Of a DNA stretch of 64,000 nt, positions 9,085 through 19,124 are shown in pieces. The notes under the pieces are model-generated. The model had not been told where the DNA came from. It made no database searches and saw nothing but the letters and a program-made list of their open reading frames with translations. The position numbers were made by a program, and so were the translations under genes. The DNA is from Pseudoalteromonas sp. MEBiC 03607. GTDB lineage: Bacteria; Pseudomonadota; Gammaproteobacteria; Enterobacterales; Alteromonadaceae. The stretch spans positions 2,366,501 to 2,430,500 of the forward strand of contig NZ_SRRY01000001.1 in NCBI RefSeq assembly GCF_004792295.1. The letters are read 5' to 3'. Numbering within the stretch: position 1 is the stretch's first letter; every line of letters begins with the position of its first letter.

Positions 9085-9999
9085 ATGAGTAACAAAACAC
9101 GCGTCGACATGATAATTGAGACATTACGAGATCATAAAGGTGAAAAATTAACTGCTCGCGAACTTGCCAAGTTGTTTCTTGAACGCTATCCAGTAGAAAT
9201 GACAGAAAAAATGAAGAACCCTAATTACGCTAATGAGGAGGAGCTGATAGCACAATTAGCGGCAGAAGTTGGTGGTCAACGAACAAAAAGAGCTAAAGAA
9301 AAGTGCAAAAACATAAAAACGCGTGAGAAGCCAAGACCACGTCTGTATTACTGGGATGATAAGCCTTTAGCTATTACTGAAAGCCTTGATGAAGAGTTAC
9401 ATGAAGCTGACGAATTGAGACTGAGTGAACATGATTTATACCCAATTCTTATTGAATTTTTAAATAAAGACATGGGGTTATACTGTCATCGCATAGACGA
9501 AAAGACATCTAAAAACAGCCAAGGTGCTGGCGGTAATCACTGGTTACATCCTGATATCGTTGCAATGGAGCCTTTAGATAAAAGTTGGGATCAAACGGTG
9601 AAGACTTGTGTTCGCTTCGGTAATGATAAATCCGTAAGGTTGTGGTCTTTTGAAGTGAAAAAAGAGCTAACACGGTCAAACGTCCGAAAGTGTTTCTTTC
9701 AGGCAGTATCAAATTCAAGCTGGGCAAATTTCGGTTATCTTGTCGCAACTGGAATAGCTGATGGTGTTGAACCAGAACTGCAAATGTTAAGCTCATTACA
9801 CGGTATTGGAATTTTGCTATTAGATGTGGGTGACTTGTACAACAGTCAAATATTAATCCCAGCTAAAGAAAAGTCTGACATTGATTGGGTTTCAGCTAAT
9901 CGAATTGTAGATGAAAACCCGGACTTTAAAAATTACATCAAACAAGTTGGAATTTATCACCAAACTGGTGAGCTAATACCAAGCGTTTGGAATAAGTGA
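9085..9999 (+). CDS. HrgA-like protein: HARE-HTH domain plus PD-(D/E)xK nuclease-like domain
   Basis: The 304-residue protein begins with a winged-helix domain of HARE-HTH type (about residues 4-92: a helix MIIETLRDHKGEKLTARELAKLF, shown here in parts as MIIETLRDHKG and ELAKLF, then RPRLYYW). The second half (about 115-270) has a restriction-endonuclease-like arrangement with D157 in LHPD, E190 and K192 in FEVKK, followed by a helix with QAVSNSSWANFGYLVA. HrgA-type proteins are known beside restriction-modification genes in Helicobacter and relatives. No methyltransferase is present here. Its neighbour is the coiled-coil membrane protein, and the pair is probably one transcription unit. Actual nuclease activity is untested. 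Confidence 0.75.
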   Translation: MSNKTRVDMIIETLRDHKGEKLTARELAKLFLERYPVEMTEKMKNPNYANEEELIAQLAAEVGGQRTKRAKEKCKNIKTREKPRPRLYYWDDKPLAITESLDEELHEADELRLSEHDLYPILIEFLNKDMGLYCHRIDEKTSKNSQGAGGNHWLHPDIVAMEPLDKSWDQTVKTCVRFGNDKSVRLWSFEVKKELTRSNVRKCFFQAVSNSSWANFGYLVATGIADGVEPELQMLSSLHGIGILLLDVGDLYNSQILIPAKEKSDIDWVSANRIVDENPDFKNYIKQVGIYHQTGELIPSVWNK

Positions 10000-10523
10000 C
10001 ATCTTGAAAGTGCGCTACGTGAATTCTGATAATCTTTCGCGGGATAACCTTAAAGCCACGCACGTAGCGTCGCGTTATAAGCATATACAAATAATGTCAA
10101 TTTTTAGCCATCAAATGGCAGAATTGTTCAAACCAAATCCCAAAAAAAGATCCAGCGTTAAAATATCAAAATTTAAATTCCTTAAATCTAATGTATGTGT
10201 AACCAGTTGAATAGTAGTGTGAATTTTTGACACACAAAACTGGACCGATCCAGAGTTAAACTGCTAATTACAGAACGGGGAATTGGCGACAAAGTGACGG
10301 GAATAACTCAATTTAACATAATATAAATTATAGGAAGTAAGACATCTATACATAACCACATCTATACTCTGCGTTTGCTAAGTCCAATACTAGACGGTAT
10401 CGGACATTGCAGTGGTGTTTTATCAACTTATTCATTTAATTCGTGGCTGTTTCTTGAGCTTAGCTACTCCATAGCATATATTAAAACTATCAACTTGAGA
10501 TGTAACGATAAGATGTAAACGAT
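10000..10523. other. Gene-poor flank after the two-gene insert
   Basis: This 524-bp stretch has no convincing gene. A TTG-initiated frame at 10004-10210 has no ribosome site and an ordinary random composition. Structures seen: an inverted repeat CGCTACGTG (10013-10021) / CACGTAGCG (10061-10069), and a small hairpin CTGGA-CCGA-TCCAG near 10240. These may be remnants of a mobile element end. The last 150 bp presumably hold the promoter of the response regulator operon, but no clear -35/-10 pair was recognised. Confidence 0.4.
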
Positions 10524-10919
10524 ATGGAATTTGTGAAACCGTTAGAGCCAATTTTGATAATTGATGATATGCAAGATATCAGAGATTATTTAAATCAAAT
10601 TTTAACTGGTCTGGGTTTTGACGATATTTTAGAAAGCCGAGATTTTGAATCAGCAAAAACTGTTATTGAGGAAAAGTCTCCCAATGTTATCTTTCTAGAT
10701 ATTGAGCTTCCTAATACAGACGGCACTGAGATCCTTGAATACTTAAATGACCATCACCCACATACTCATGTTGTTATGTGTTCTGGCCATAATAGTCTTG
10801 AGAATGTGCAAAATACTTGGGAACTTGGTGCTAAGGGTTTTATTGCAAAACCATTTAATGCCAAAAAAGTCGATACTGTCATGAAGCGCCTAGAAATGAT
10901 GGAAACCATCGCAAGTTAA
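10524..10919 (+). CDS. Single-domain CheY-like response regulator
   Basis: A 131-residue stand-alone receiver domain. It has the acidic pocket D14-D15, the phospho-acceptor D59 in FLDIELPNTDG, the Thr/Ser switch at VVMCSGH, and the Lys of FIAKPF. There is no output domain, so it should act by protein contact. No histidine kinase is adjacent. The gene lies 7 bp upstream of the MoxR ATPase, so it probably heads the MoxR-DUF58-transglutaminase operon, an unusual companion for that set. Confidence 0.88.
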   Translation: MEFVKPLEPILIIDDMQDIRDYLNQILTGLGFDDILESRDFESAKTVIEEKSPNVIFLDIELPNTDGTEILEYLNDHHPHTHVVMCSGHNSLENVQNTWELGAKGFIAKPFNAKKVDTVMKRLEMMETIAS

Positions 10920-10926
10920 GTAGTTT

Positions 10927-11820
10927 ATGAATTCAACAATCAATCTTATTATAGATGACCTATCTACTGTTATTCTTGGTAAACAACAACAAATTAAACT
11001 TGCTCTAGCTTGTTTGTTTAGCGAAGGCCATTTATTAATTGAAGATTTACCTGGGATGGGAAAAACCACTTTATCTCATGCACTTGCGGCAGTCTTAGGG
11101 TTATCTTACCAACGCATTCAATTCACCAGTGATTTACTGCCATCAGATATACTAGGAACAAATATTTTTGATGCAAAGGAACATGCGTTTTCTTTTCATC
11201 AAGGCCCTGTTTTTAGTCAGGTTGTGTTAGCAGATGAAATAAATCGCGCGGGACCTAAAACACAAAGTGCGTTACTTGAAGCCATGGAAGAAAAACAAGT
11301 TACTGTTGATTCGGTTAAACATGCCCTGCCTTCTCCATTTTTTGTTATCGCAACACAAAATCCAGTAAATCAATCAGGTACTTACCCGTTACCTGAGTCA
11401 CAATTAGATCGTTTTTTCATGCGTATTAGCTTAGGCTTTCCTGATAAACAAGCAGAAAAAAGCTTAATTTTAGGTTTGAATAACCGCAATTATGATGAAT
11501 TACCAGTTCGCATTACCCCTGAGCAACTTGCTGTTATTCAAAAAGAAATATCTTCAGTTACATTGAGTAACGCGGTTGTTGATTATATTTTAGAACTGGT
11601 TGATTACACACGCCAAAGCTCTCAATTTGTTAATCCTTTATCGCCAAGAGCCAGTATTGCTATTTCGCGTGCTGCGAAATCATGGGCTTATATTGAAGGA
11701 CGAGACTTTGTGTTACCTGAGGATGTTCAAGCTGTATTTAGCAGTGTGACTGATCACCGCCTTGGTTTGAACAATCAAGATAGTGGCTATGCATTAAATC
11801 ATGTGCCCGTAAGCTTATAA
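10927..11820 (+). CDS. MoxR-family AAA+ ATPase
   Basis: A 297-residue AAA+ ATPase of the MoxR group. Walker A is GMGKTTLS and Walker B is VVLADEINRAGPKTQSALLEA (motif VVLADEINRA). Sensor 1 is IATQNP, and there is an arginine-rich SPRASIA in the lid domain. MoxR proteins act as chaperone-like ATPases, often with VWA- or DUF58-containing partners, in cofactor insertion or stress and envelope functions. Here DUF58 and transglutaminase genes follow directly, the standard bacterial arrangement. Confidence 0.9.
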   Translation: MNSTINLIIDDLSTVILGKQQQIKLALACLFSEGHLLIEDLPGMGKTTLSHALAAVLGLSYQRIQFTSDLLPSDILGTNIFDAKEHAFSFHQGPVFSQVVLADEINRAGPKTQSALLEAMEEKQVTVDSVKHALPSPFFVIATQNPVNQSGTYPLPESQLDRFFMRISLGFPDKQAEKSLILGLNNRNYDELPVRITPEQLAVIQKEISSVTLSNAVVDYILELVDYTRQSSQFVNPLSPRASIAISRAAKSWAYIEGRDFVLPEDVQAVFSSVTDHRLGLNNQDSGYALNHVPVSL

Positions 11821-11822
11821 GC

Positions 11823-12785
11823 ATGTTAAAGCGCCCTGCTTTTATTATTTCTGAAATTGGCCAATCCATTTTCAATAAATTTTTGAAGAATAAACATAAC
11901 GTTAGTGAGATCTCTCTACAACATAAAAACATTTATGTATTACCTTCTAAATTAGGCATGAAGTTTTTACTCATTGCATTGCTTAACTTTGTGATGGGCA
12001 TCAATTATCAAAACAATCTGATCTTGGCGATGGCCTATTTGATGGTAGTTATTTTGGTGTTTTCGATTCTCACTGGTTATAAGAATATGCGCGGTTTATC
12101 TGTTAAGTATCTTTTTGCTATAAATAGTTATGCTCCAAAATCTCCCTATGCTCGCTATCAGTTACAATCAACCTCTAGTAGCCAACAAGTAAAATTAATG
12201 ATATCTGGCTCAGAGTCAGAGACTATATCGCTGGATGACTCAGACAAAAAAACCATTGAAATAGCACTTAACTGTACTAAACGTGGTGTTTACGGTCTTG
12301 AAAAAGCAAAAATAATAAGTCACTTTCCATTTGGTTTAGTGTCTGTGTGGAGTTATATTCAGCCGAGTGATGTGATCTATGTTTACCCTACTCCTAAATC
12401 AGCAGAAAACTTAGATATTGAGTTACATGAAGAGCTGAACGATGCAGGTGATAATGCACAATCTAAAACAGGTTCTGATGAATTTTATCAATTAACACCT
12501 TTTATTAAAGGCTCAGCTTTGAATAAAGTATCATGGAAACATTATGCAAAAACACAGCAATTGTTGAGCAAAGAATTTACCAGTGATACGACTCAAGAGT
12601 TAGCGCTTAATTTTAATATGCTAAGTGGTAACACAGAGTATCGCTTAAGTCAGCTATGTTTTTTAGTTAATCAACTTACAGAACAACAAATTGCTTTTTC
12701 ATTAACTTTACCAAAAAAGAAAATTTCAAAAGCGTCTGGTGATGTCCATCAAACAGCTTGTTTAAAAGCCTTAGCGGAGCATTAG
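11823..12785 (+). CDS. DUF58 domain-containing protein
   Basis: A 320-residue protein starting 2 bp after moxR. Two hydrophobic segments (about 43-60 and 66-84) precede a soluble region. The DUF58 core is visible as GSDEFYQLTPFIKGSALNKVSWKHYAK (core GSDEF plus VSWKHYAKT), which corresponds to the RxYxxGDxxRxIxW family motif in diverged form. DUF58 proteins are membrane-anchored VWA-like partners of MoxR ATPases. The domain is recognisable, but molecular function remains unknown for the family. Confidence 0.8.
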   Translation: MLKRPAFIISEIGQSIFNKFLKNKHNVSEISLQHKNIYVLPSKLGMKFLLIALLNFVMGINYQNNLILAMAYLMVVILVFSILTGYKNMRGLSVKYLFAINSYAPKSPYARYQLQSTSSSQQVKLMISGSESETISLDDSDKKTIEIALNCTKRGVYGLEKAKIISHFPFGLVSVWSYIQPSDVIYVYPTPKSAENLDIELHEELNDAGDNAQSKTGSDEFYQLTPFIKGSALNKVSWKHYAKTQQLLSKEFTSDTTQELALNFNMLSGNTEYRLSQLCFLVNQLTEQQIAFSLTLPKKKISKASGDVHQTACLKALAEH

Positions 12786-12787
12786 TT

Positions 12788-14725
12788 GTGAATTTATCGC
12801 TTATTAATGCCGTTTTATCATTCGTATTTATAGCAATCAGTGGCTTATTATTTAGTGAGATCCCTAGTTCGTTTTTATTCATATTAGTCGGCTTAAGTTT
12901 TTTTAATCTCGTGTTAGACCGGTTTTATAAAAAACTCACTGCACTGATGGCAAATATCCTTGCGGCACTGTGTTTAATTGCTCTGTTTGTAACTGTAGGG
13001 ATTAGCGATACAGTTAAACTGTTTGTATCTATGATGTTACTCGCTAGCACTTTTAAATTGTTGCAAGCAAAAGCTGTAAAACACTATCAAACCGTATGTT
13101 TACTGGTGTTTTTTAACCTTTCCACGGTATATTTGTTCTATCAAGGCATTTTAGAGACCTTTATTGTCAGCTTGCTTTACATCATTAACTTTGCGGTTCT
13201 GGGTTATTTATCAAGCCCTAAAAGCTTTAAGGCTGCCAATAAGCAAAGTATTACAACAGTTTTACTCGCATTACCAGTATCAGTTTTTTTAATTTTATTT
13301 CTACCTAAACTCCCTGCATTTTGGCAACTTCCGGGGCCAAAGCTTGCAAAAACTGGCTTATCTGAACAAGTTGACCCTTTTGCAATTGCCAAGCTTGCAG
13401 AGTCTGATGACCTTGTGTTCAGAGTTGAAGAGCATCCGAACTCGACCTTACAAGCGCCCTATTATTGGCGCAGTTTAATTCATGATGCCTTTGATGGTCA
13501 GCAATGGTTAGTATCGGACATTTTGAAGACTCAACAATTTAACGACAATCGTAGTGTCAATATTGAAGAACCTAAGGTTGAATATAATGTTATTGCCGAG
13601 CCGTCATCATCGAACTGGCTTTTTGCGTTAGGGTTTGCCACGAGTAGTCATAATAATGTGGCAAGCACATACAACGGTTTACTAAAACGTAAAGGCAATC
13701 TAAATAAAAATATTAAATATGCTGTGCAAAGTACGCAAGTAAGTTATAGTCTAACTCCTTTTGAGCAGCGGCTTTATACACAACTTCCCGTTGAAAGTAA
13801 CCCCAAGACTCGTGAGCTTGTAAATAATTTAGCCAATAAAAATACTACCGCACAATCGTATTTCAATGCTCTATTAGGCTATTTTAATACGCAACAATTT
13901 AGCTATACCCTAACTCCTACTCCTATGCTTAATAAAAACACCATTGATCAGTTTGTGTTTGAAAATAAGAGTGGGTTTTGTGGCCACTACGCCAGTACAG
14001 CAGCTTTTATGTTTCGTGCGGCAGGTTATCCAGCACGCGTTGTATCAGGCTACTTAGGTGCGGAACGACAAGGCACAACCCTTAATATTTACCAATATGA
14101 TGCACATGCATGGGTTGAAGTATTTTACGATGAGCGTTGGCACGTTTTCGATGCAACTGAAGTTGTTGCACCTGAGCGTCTCAACGGTTCGTTGTCAGAG
14201 TTTCAAGCGTTGAGCGAACGGTTTAATGATAATTTAAACTTTGGCTTAAAGCGCTGGAGTCACTTAAAAGCGATTAATTGGCTTCGTATTAAATTAGAAG
14301 AGCTTGATTACAAGTGGACAAATTGGGTTTTAACTTTTGACGAGCAATCGCAACAAAACTTATTTAAAGCGCTTTTTGGTAATAATGCATTTTGGTTAAC
14401 TCCATTGGTAATTATGGTAACTCTCGCACTTTGTTTTACCAGTTACTTTTTATACAGCAAGCGTTTACCTCGCAGTTCTGAACCCCTTGTTTTTGAACTG
14501 ATGCAACTTTATCGCTGGGCTGAAAAACAACAAATTCACTACGATGAAACAAACACTCCTTTGCAAAATATCGCTTTGATGAAGCGCTCAAAGCCAACAG
14601 TTGCCAGCAAACTAGCTAAATTTGAACAAATATTCATCGAAGTACGTTATCAGCAACAGGCTTTTAATCAAAACCGCAAAAAGCAGGTACGACTTCTGTT
14701 AAACTCCATCAAAACAGCAAAATAG
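12788..14725 (+). CDS. tgpA: TgpA-type membrane transglutaminase (DUF3488-transglutaminase-DUF4129)
   Basis: About 645 residues. Six or so membrane segments fill residues 1-180 (DUF3488). A periplasmic transglutaminase-like domain follows, with the catalytic Cys in [10 protein letters not shown], the His in [10 protein letters not shown] and the Asp in WHVFDATE. A late membrane segment (about 543-565) precedes a DUF4129-like tail. This matches the Pseudomonas TgpA architecture, a periplasmic transglutaminase/protease. I place the start at GTG 12788, directly after the DUF58 stop, rather than at TTG 12758, which overlaps the previous gene by 28 bp. Confidence 0.85.
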   Translation: MNLSLINAVLSFVFIAISGLLFSEIPSSFLFILVGLSFFNLVLDRFYKKLTALMANILAALCLIALFVTVGISDTVKLFVSMMLLASTFKLLQAKAVKHYQTVCLLVFFNLSTVYLFYQGILETFIVSLLYIINFAVLGYLSSPKSFKAANKQSITTVLLALPVSVFLILFLPKLPAFWQLPGPKLAKTGLSEQVDPFAIAKLAESDDLVFRVEEHPNSTLQAPYYWRSLIHDAFDGQQWLVSDILKTQQFNDNRSVNIEEPKVEYNVIAEPSSSNWLFALGFATSSHNNVASTYNGLLKRKGNLNKNIKYAVQSTQVSYSLTPFEQRLYTQLPVESNPKTRELVNNLANKNTTAQSYFNALLGYFNTQQFSYTLTPTPMLNKNTIDQFVFENKSGFCGHYASTAAFMFRAAGYPARVVSGYLGAERQGTTLNIYQYDAHAWVEVFYDERWHVFDATEVVAPERLNGSLSEFQALSERFNDNLNFGLKRWSHLKAINWLRIKLEELDYKWTNWVLTFDEQSQQNLFKALFGNNAFWLTPLVIMVTLALCFTSYFLYSKRLPRSSEPLVFELMQLYRWAEKQQIHYDETNTPLQNIALMKRSKPTVASKLAKFEQIFIEVRYQQQAFNQNRKKQVRLLLNSIKTAK

Positions 14726-14733
14726 AGAAAACC

Positions 14734-16056
14734 ATGAATGCAGTAATTATTGGCGTTATTTTGATGCTGGTACTAACACTTTGCCGAATTAACGTTATTG
14801 TCGCAATGACACTGAGTGCGATTGTTGCTGGTCTAACTGCCGGGCTTGGTCTATCAGAAACACTGAATGCATTTAATGACGGGCTCTCTGGTGGTGCAGA
14901 AATCGCATTAAGCTATGCCATGTTAGGGGCATTCGCTGTGGCTATTTCAAAATCAGGATTGACCCGAATACTTGCTTCAACCCTGTTAAAACAGGTGAAT
15001 GAGCACAGCCATAAAGGCGAAACAACGCTAAGTTATTTTATTTTAGTTATTATCTTACTTTGCGCGATCTCTTCGCAAAACCTAATCCCAGTGCATATAG
15101 CCTTTATACCCATATTGATCCCACCGTTGCTAGTGATATTCAACAAACTGCGCTTAGATAGGCGTGCTATTGCGTGCATTTTAACTTTTGGTTTGGCAAC
15201 CTCGTACATGGTTTTGCCCTATGGTTTTGGTGGAATATACCTATATTCAATTTTACATAAAAACTTAACCGATAATGGTTTAGAAATTGTGAATACCCAG
15301 GTGCCCATGGCAATGATCATCCCTGCACTTGGCATGGTTGTAGGTTTGTTAATCGCAGTGTTTATTAGCTATAAAAAACGCCGTGACTATGCTCCACACC
15401 CGCTTACTGAAACACCTCAAAATGTTGTTATCGAACAACCTAAAAAAGTACTTATTGTGGGAATTGCAGCTGTGCTTTGCTCGTTAGTAGCTCAAAGTGT
15501 TAGCAATTCGATGATATTAGGTGGACTAGTTGGTGTAATGATTTTCAGTTTATTTGGAGTTGTTAAGTGGGAACAAAATAGTGATGTTTTTAGTAAAGGC
15601 GTTGCTATGATGGCGATGATTGGCTTTATTATGATTTCTGCACAAGGGTTTGCTTCGGTAATGCAAGCAACAGGTGATGTCACCTCCCTTGTTAGTTCAG
15701 CAGCTGGCCTTATGGAAGGGAATAAACCACTTGCTGCTGCATTAATTTTACTTGTTGGGTTACTAATAACGATGGGCATTGGTAGCTCATTTTCGACGGT
15801 GCCTATTATTGCCACCTTATTTGTACCGCTGGCATTAGAACTAAACTTTTCAGTAATGGCCACTGCGGCGCTTGTTGGCACTGCAGGGGCATTAGGTGAT
15901 GCAGGCTCCCCCGCATCAGATTCTACACTTGGGCCAACATCTGGTTTAAATGCAGATGGGCAACATGACCATATATGGGATTCTGTGGTACCGACATTTA
16001 TTCATTTTAATATTCCGTTGCTGATCGCCGGTTGGATTGCAGCTATGGTATTGTAA
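14734..16056 (+). CDS. Na+/H+ antiporter family protein (NhaC-like ion transporter superfamily)
   Basis: This 440-residue integral membrane protein has about 11-12 hydrophobic segments. Conserved stretches include [19 protein letters not shown] near the N-terminus and [19 protein letters not shown] near the C-terminus, typical of the HI1107/YuiF-type Na+/H+ antiporter group. It should exchange sodium for protons across the inner membrane. It follows the transglutaminase gene by 8 bp, so it may belong to the same message, and it ends at a UUCG-loop terminator. Confidence 0.85.
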   Translation: MNAVIIGVILMLVLTLCRINVIVAMTLSAIVAGLTAGLGLSETLNAFNDGLSGGAEIALSYAMLGAFAVAISKSGLTRILASTLLKQVNEHSHKGETTLSYFILVIILLCAISSQNLIPVHIAFIPILIPPLLVIFNKLRLDRRAIACILTFGLATSYMVLPYGFGGIYLYSILHKNLTDNGLEIVNTQVPMAMIIPALGMVVGLLIAVFISYKKRRDYAPHPLTETPQNVVIEQPKKVLIVGIAAVLCSLVAQSVSNSMILGGLVGVMIFSLFGVVKWEQNSDVFSKGVAMMAMIGFIMISAQGFASVMQATGDVTSLVSSAAGLMEGNKPLAAALILLVGLLITMGIGSSFSTVPIIATLFVPLALELNFSVMATAALVGTAGALGDAGSPASDSTLGPTSGLNADGQHDHIWDSVVPTFIHFNIPLLIAGWIAAMVL

Positions 16057-16075
16057 AAGGCCCTTCGGGGCTTTG
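16056..16075 (+). terminator. Terminator with TTCG tetraloop
   Basis: The stem AAGGCCC / GGGCTTT encloses the very stable loop TTCG, between the antiporter stop and the convergent histidine kinase end at 16076. It is short but likely a bidirectional intrinsic terminator. Confidence 0.75.
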
Positions 16076-18049
16076 TTACTGACTAAATAGTACCCTCAAA
16101 GCCCTATTTAAATCATGAAAACGAATCGGTTTAGTTAATACTTTGTTCATTCCCGCATCTATACAGATTGCTTTATCTTGATGCGAAGCATTGGCTGTTA
16201 ACGCTACTATGGGTAAGGTCATCTTTAATTCATCACGAATGTACTTTGTTGCGGTTATACCATCCATAACGGGCATCATCATGTCCATAAGAACTAAATC
16301 AAAGTGTTGTTGTTGTAACTTTTCAATAGCTTGTTGGCCATGATCAGCCAATGTGACATGGTGATTAAGCTTTTCTAAGAAAGCTTTAATCAACACTTGA
16401 TTGGTCTTATTGTCTTCAGTTACCAAAATAGCGATAGGCTCTAATGTGTTTTCGTCGTCAACTACTTTGGTATCAGCACTGACAACCGTATAGGGGATCT
16501 GAATAGTAAACTTAGTACCTACATTTTGTTCACTAACAACTTTAATATCCCCTTTCATTAGATCAACAAGGCTCTTTGTTATGCTTAAGCCAAGACCAAC
16601 CCCTTCAATCTGCCGGTTTACACCATAGTCATGTTGTTTAAAGGCATCGTAAATTGAATCAATATGCGAAGGAGATATTCCCTGCCCGGTATCTGATATT
16701 TCAAAGTGTAGGTATTGGTCAGTGTAATCTGCTACAAAATTAACCGTACCCACTTTGGTAAACTTAAAAGCATTATCAAGAATATTAAAAAGTATTTGCC
16801 CTACTCGCGCACTATCAATATTTATTTTATCCGGTAAGCCGTCTTTGATTTGTGTAGAAAAAACAACATTAGTGCCTTGCGTTATCTCTAAAAACTGTGA
16901 CGCAATATTCTTCACCAAGGCATTGATGTCGGTTGCTTTTATGTCTAAATCTAATGAGCCACTTTCAATTTTAGAAAAATCCAGTACGTCACTAATTAAA
17001 TCAAGTAATAAATCGGCACTTGAATTAGCATAATCAAGCCAGCGGCTTTGTTTGTCGCTAAGTTTTGAATCAGCAAGTAAATCTAACATTCCGACTATCG
17101 CATTCATAGGGGTGCGTATTTCATGTGACATCACGGTTAAAAATTTAGATTTAGCAAGATTCGCTTCTTCTGCCTTTTCTTTTGCTAATTGCAAAGCTTG
17201 CTCACGGTCTTTGTTTACTGTGATATCTTTTGCAATTCCGAGGTAGCCTCTAAACTGACCCTGCGCATCAAACTGTGGCTTGCCACTAAATGATACCCAT
17301 GCCGATGGTGAGGAGTTAACTTCAAACTCAAAATCAAGAAACTCAGCATGCTCGGCTAAAAGGTGCTTAAAGTGAGACCATTTTTTAAGCTGTTTTTGTT
17401 CTTGCTGAGTAATGATCACATCGAAATTTTTATGTAAAAAATGACGTTTATATAAATTACTGTGGCTAGCTGTGGTCAGCACATTAATAAACCGCTCTTC
17501 TTTATTGGTGCGCCAAAACCATTCACTGGCAAAGTCTCTAAATAATTCTGACAGCTCTCCAAGGCGAGTTAATAACGAGGTTGAATGAAATTTTTGCCTA
17601 TTTAAACGTGTTAATTGCGAATACTGCCATGCAACTTGCTGTAATAGCACATGGAGCGCTGTTGATGCTTTTTTAGAAAAATAGTCACTTTCTTTAACTG
17701 AAAAAAACACAAAACATTGCATGCTTTCTTCAGACAAGGCGACTTTAAATATCAAGGCATCATTAAGTGGCTCTGAGCTTAGGAAAACATGGTTAGTATT
17801 AAAAAAACACCATTCGTCGTTACTGGATTTTAGTATTTCCTTTAGTAATTGTTCATCAAATTCAAGGTGTTTTGTGGTTCTCATTTCGAAAGATGCTTTG
17901 TCATGTTCGATATTGATTAAACAAAGTTCGTTAAAAGTAAAGTACGGCGCTAATACATGTTCAAGCTGCGCTTTCAACGCTCGACTGTCATTTATACAGT
18001 GAAACTTGCGAAGTTCACTCTGTAACTGTTGTAAATTTAATTCAGCCAT
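16076..18049 (-). CDS. Hybrid sensor histidine kinase/response regulator (candidate SypF/RscS-like input kinase)
   Basis: About 657 residues, no membrane segments. An N-terminal sensory region (about 1-160) is followed by a PAS-like region (about 175-285, ending GYLGIAKDITVNK). Then come HisKA with SHEIRTPMNA (His near 310), HATPase with N box NILDNAFKFT and G box DTGQGISPSHI plus GVGLGLSI, and a C-terminal receiver with LVLMDMMMPVMDG. There is no Hpt domain, while a free Hpt protein lies about 1 kb away at 19089. Start ATG 18049 was preferred over TTG 18085. Its proposed role as input to the syp-like system is inference from position. Confidence 0.82.
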   Translation of the reverse strand: MAELNLQQLQSELRKFHCINDSRALKAQLEHVLAPYFTFNELCLINIEHDKASFEMRTTKHLEFDEQLLKEILKSSNDEWCFFNTNHVFLSSEPLNDALIFKVALSEESMQCFVFFSVKESDYFSKKASTALHVLLQQVAWQYSQLTRLNRQKFHSTSLLTRLGELSELFRDFASEWFWRTNKEERFINVLTTASHSNLYKRHFLHKNFDVIITQQEQKQLKKWSHFKHLLAEHAEFLDFEFEVNSSPSAWVSFSGKPQFDAQGQFRGYLGIAKDITVNKDREQALQLAKEKAEEANLAKSKFLTVMSHEIRTPMNAIVGMLDLLADSKLSDKQSRWLDYANSSADLLLDLISDVLDFSKIESGSLDLDIKATDINALVKNIASQFLEITQGTNVVFSTQIKDGLPDKINIDSARVGQILFNILDNAFKFTKVGTVNFVADYTDQYLHFEISDTGQGISPSHIDSIYDAFKQHDYGVNRQIEGVGLGLSITKSLVDLMKGDIKVVSEQNVGTKFTIQIPYTVVSADTKVVDDENTLEPIAILVTEDNKTNQVLIKAFLEKLNHHVTLADHGQQAIEKLQQQHFDLVLMDMMMPVMDGITATKYIRDELKMTLPIVALTANASHQDKAICIDAGMNKVLTKPIRFHDLNRALRVLFSQ

Positions 18050-18218
18050 TGCTTTTCCACGTTGATATTGCGTCGCATATTGCAAATAAATGCCCCACTT
18101 TTAGTGTAGACACTAAACCTAGAAAATAAAGTATTTAAATTTCATTACCTTATAAAACTTAACCTTTTGGTACAGACTATGCTTTTAAATAGTATTGAAC
18201 GAATAAGGGGTAAGAATC

Positions 18219-19124
18219 ATGAAAATAGTATGCATTGGTGGTGGCCATGGTTTATCTCATATGCTCAGTGCTATAAGACCTCATTGTGCAGAGCTAACTG
18301 CGATTGTAGCAACAACCGATAATGGTGGTAGCACTGGCAAGCTAAGAAATAGTCAAGATGTTGTTGCATTGGGTGACATACGGCGCTGTTGTTTACAGCT
18401 TGCAGATAATGACTCACTTATTCATCAAGTATTTCACCACCGTTTTAATGGCGGTGAACTCGACGGCCACAGCTTGGGTAATTTAGCATTATTAAGTTTA
18501 ACGCAGCAAACAAACTCTGCGACTCAAGCAGTAGCATGGTTTAACGCAATGTTAGGAAACTCTGAAACTATTTTACCCATGTCAGATGAACCTACCGATT
18601 TACTTGCGGTGTTACCTGCTGGTTTAAAAGTATTTGGCGAATGCGAAATTGATTCTCTGGCAGAATTACCCGATTACGTCACCCTTTCTCAAAATGTAAA
18701 TGCCGCACCAGGTGTTATTCAAGCAATAGAAAACGCAGATATGCTTATTATTGGCCCAGGCAGTCTGATTACCAGTGTTATGCCAGCCATGTTAGTAGAA
18801 GATATTGCCAAAGCCGTACAAAACACATCGGCATGTAGAGTGTTTATTGAAAACATAGCTAAAGAAACCAGTGTTATTAAATCGCTCGATATGAAACCTG
18901 TTGACTGGCTTGAAGGCATGCTGGGCTATAGTTTTTGCGATTTAAGTATTTCTTTAGATGCACTTAGTGAAATTGTTTCGCATTTTAATGATGTGGTGAA
19001 ATCGGCTAATCAACAACACGACATTGAGCAGCTAAGTAATGTATTTGGCGAAATATTAAAAATGCCGTTAAGCCTAGAAGCTGAGGAACTAGTCAGTAGC
19101 AATCAAACTTTGCGCGTGAGTTAG
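18219..19124 (+). CDS. yvcK: YvcK/YbhK family protein (gluconeogenesis factor, CofD-like fold)
   Basis: This 301-residue protein begins VCIGGGHGLSHMLSAI and contains TTDNGGSTGKLR, LGDIRRCCLQLAD and LIIGPGSLITSVMP, the hallmark sequences of YvcK/YbhK. The family binds UDP-GlcNAc and affects cell shape and growth on gluconeogenic carbon sources. Length equals that of E. coli YbhK. The start has GGGG upstream. Its last 36 bp overlap the end of the convergent Hpt gene. UDP-sugar sensing beside a polysaccharide locus is suggestive, but there is no direct evidence of a link. Confidence 0.88.
   Translation: MKIVCIGGGHGLSHMLSAIRPHCAELTAIVATTDNGGSTGKLRNSQDVVALGDIRRCCLQLADNDSLIHQVFHHRFNGGELDGHSLGNLALLSLTQQTNSATQAVAWFNAMLGNSETILPMSDEPTDLLAVLPAGLKVFGECEIDSLAELPDYVTLSQNVNAAPGVIQAIENADMLIIGPGSLITSVMPAMLVEDIAKAVQNTSACRVFIENIAKETSVIKSLDMKPVDWLEGMLGYSFCDLSISLDALSEIVSHFNDVVKSANQQHDIEQLSNVFGEILKMPLSLEAEELVSSNQTLRVS

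Noticed and set aside
10013..10069. Inverted repeat read as an integron attC site
   Set aside because: The expected RYYYAAC/GTTRRRY boxes are not at the right positions and no integrase is present.
10004..10210. 68-codon TTG-initiated frame after the nuclease gene
   Set aside because: No ribosome site, odd composition and no family resemblance; treated as intergenic.
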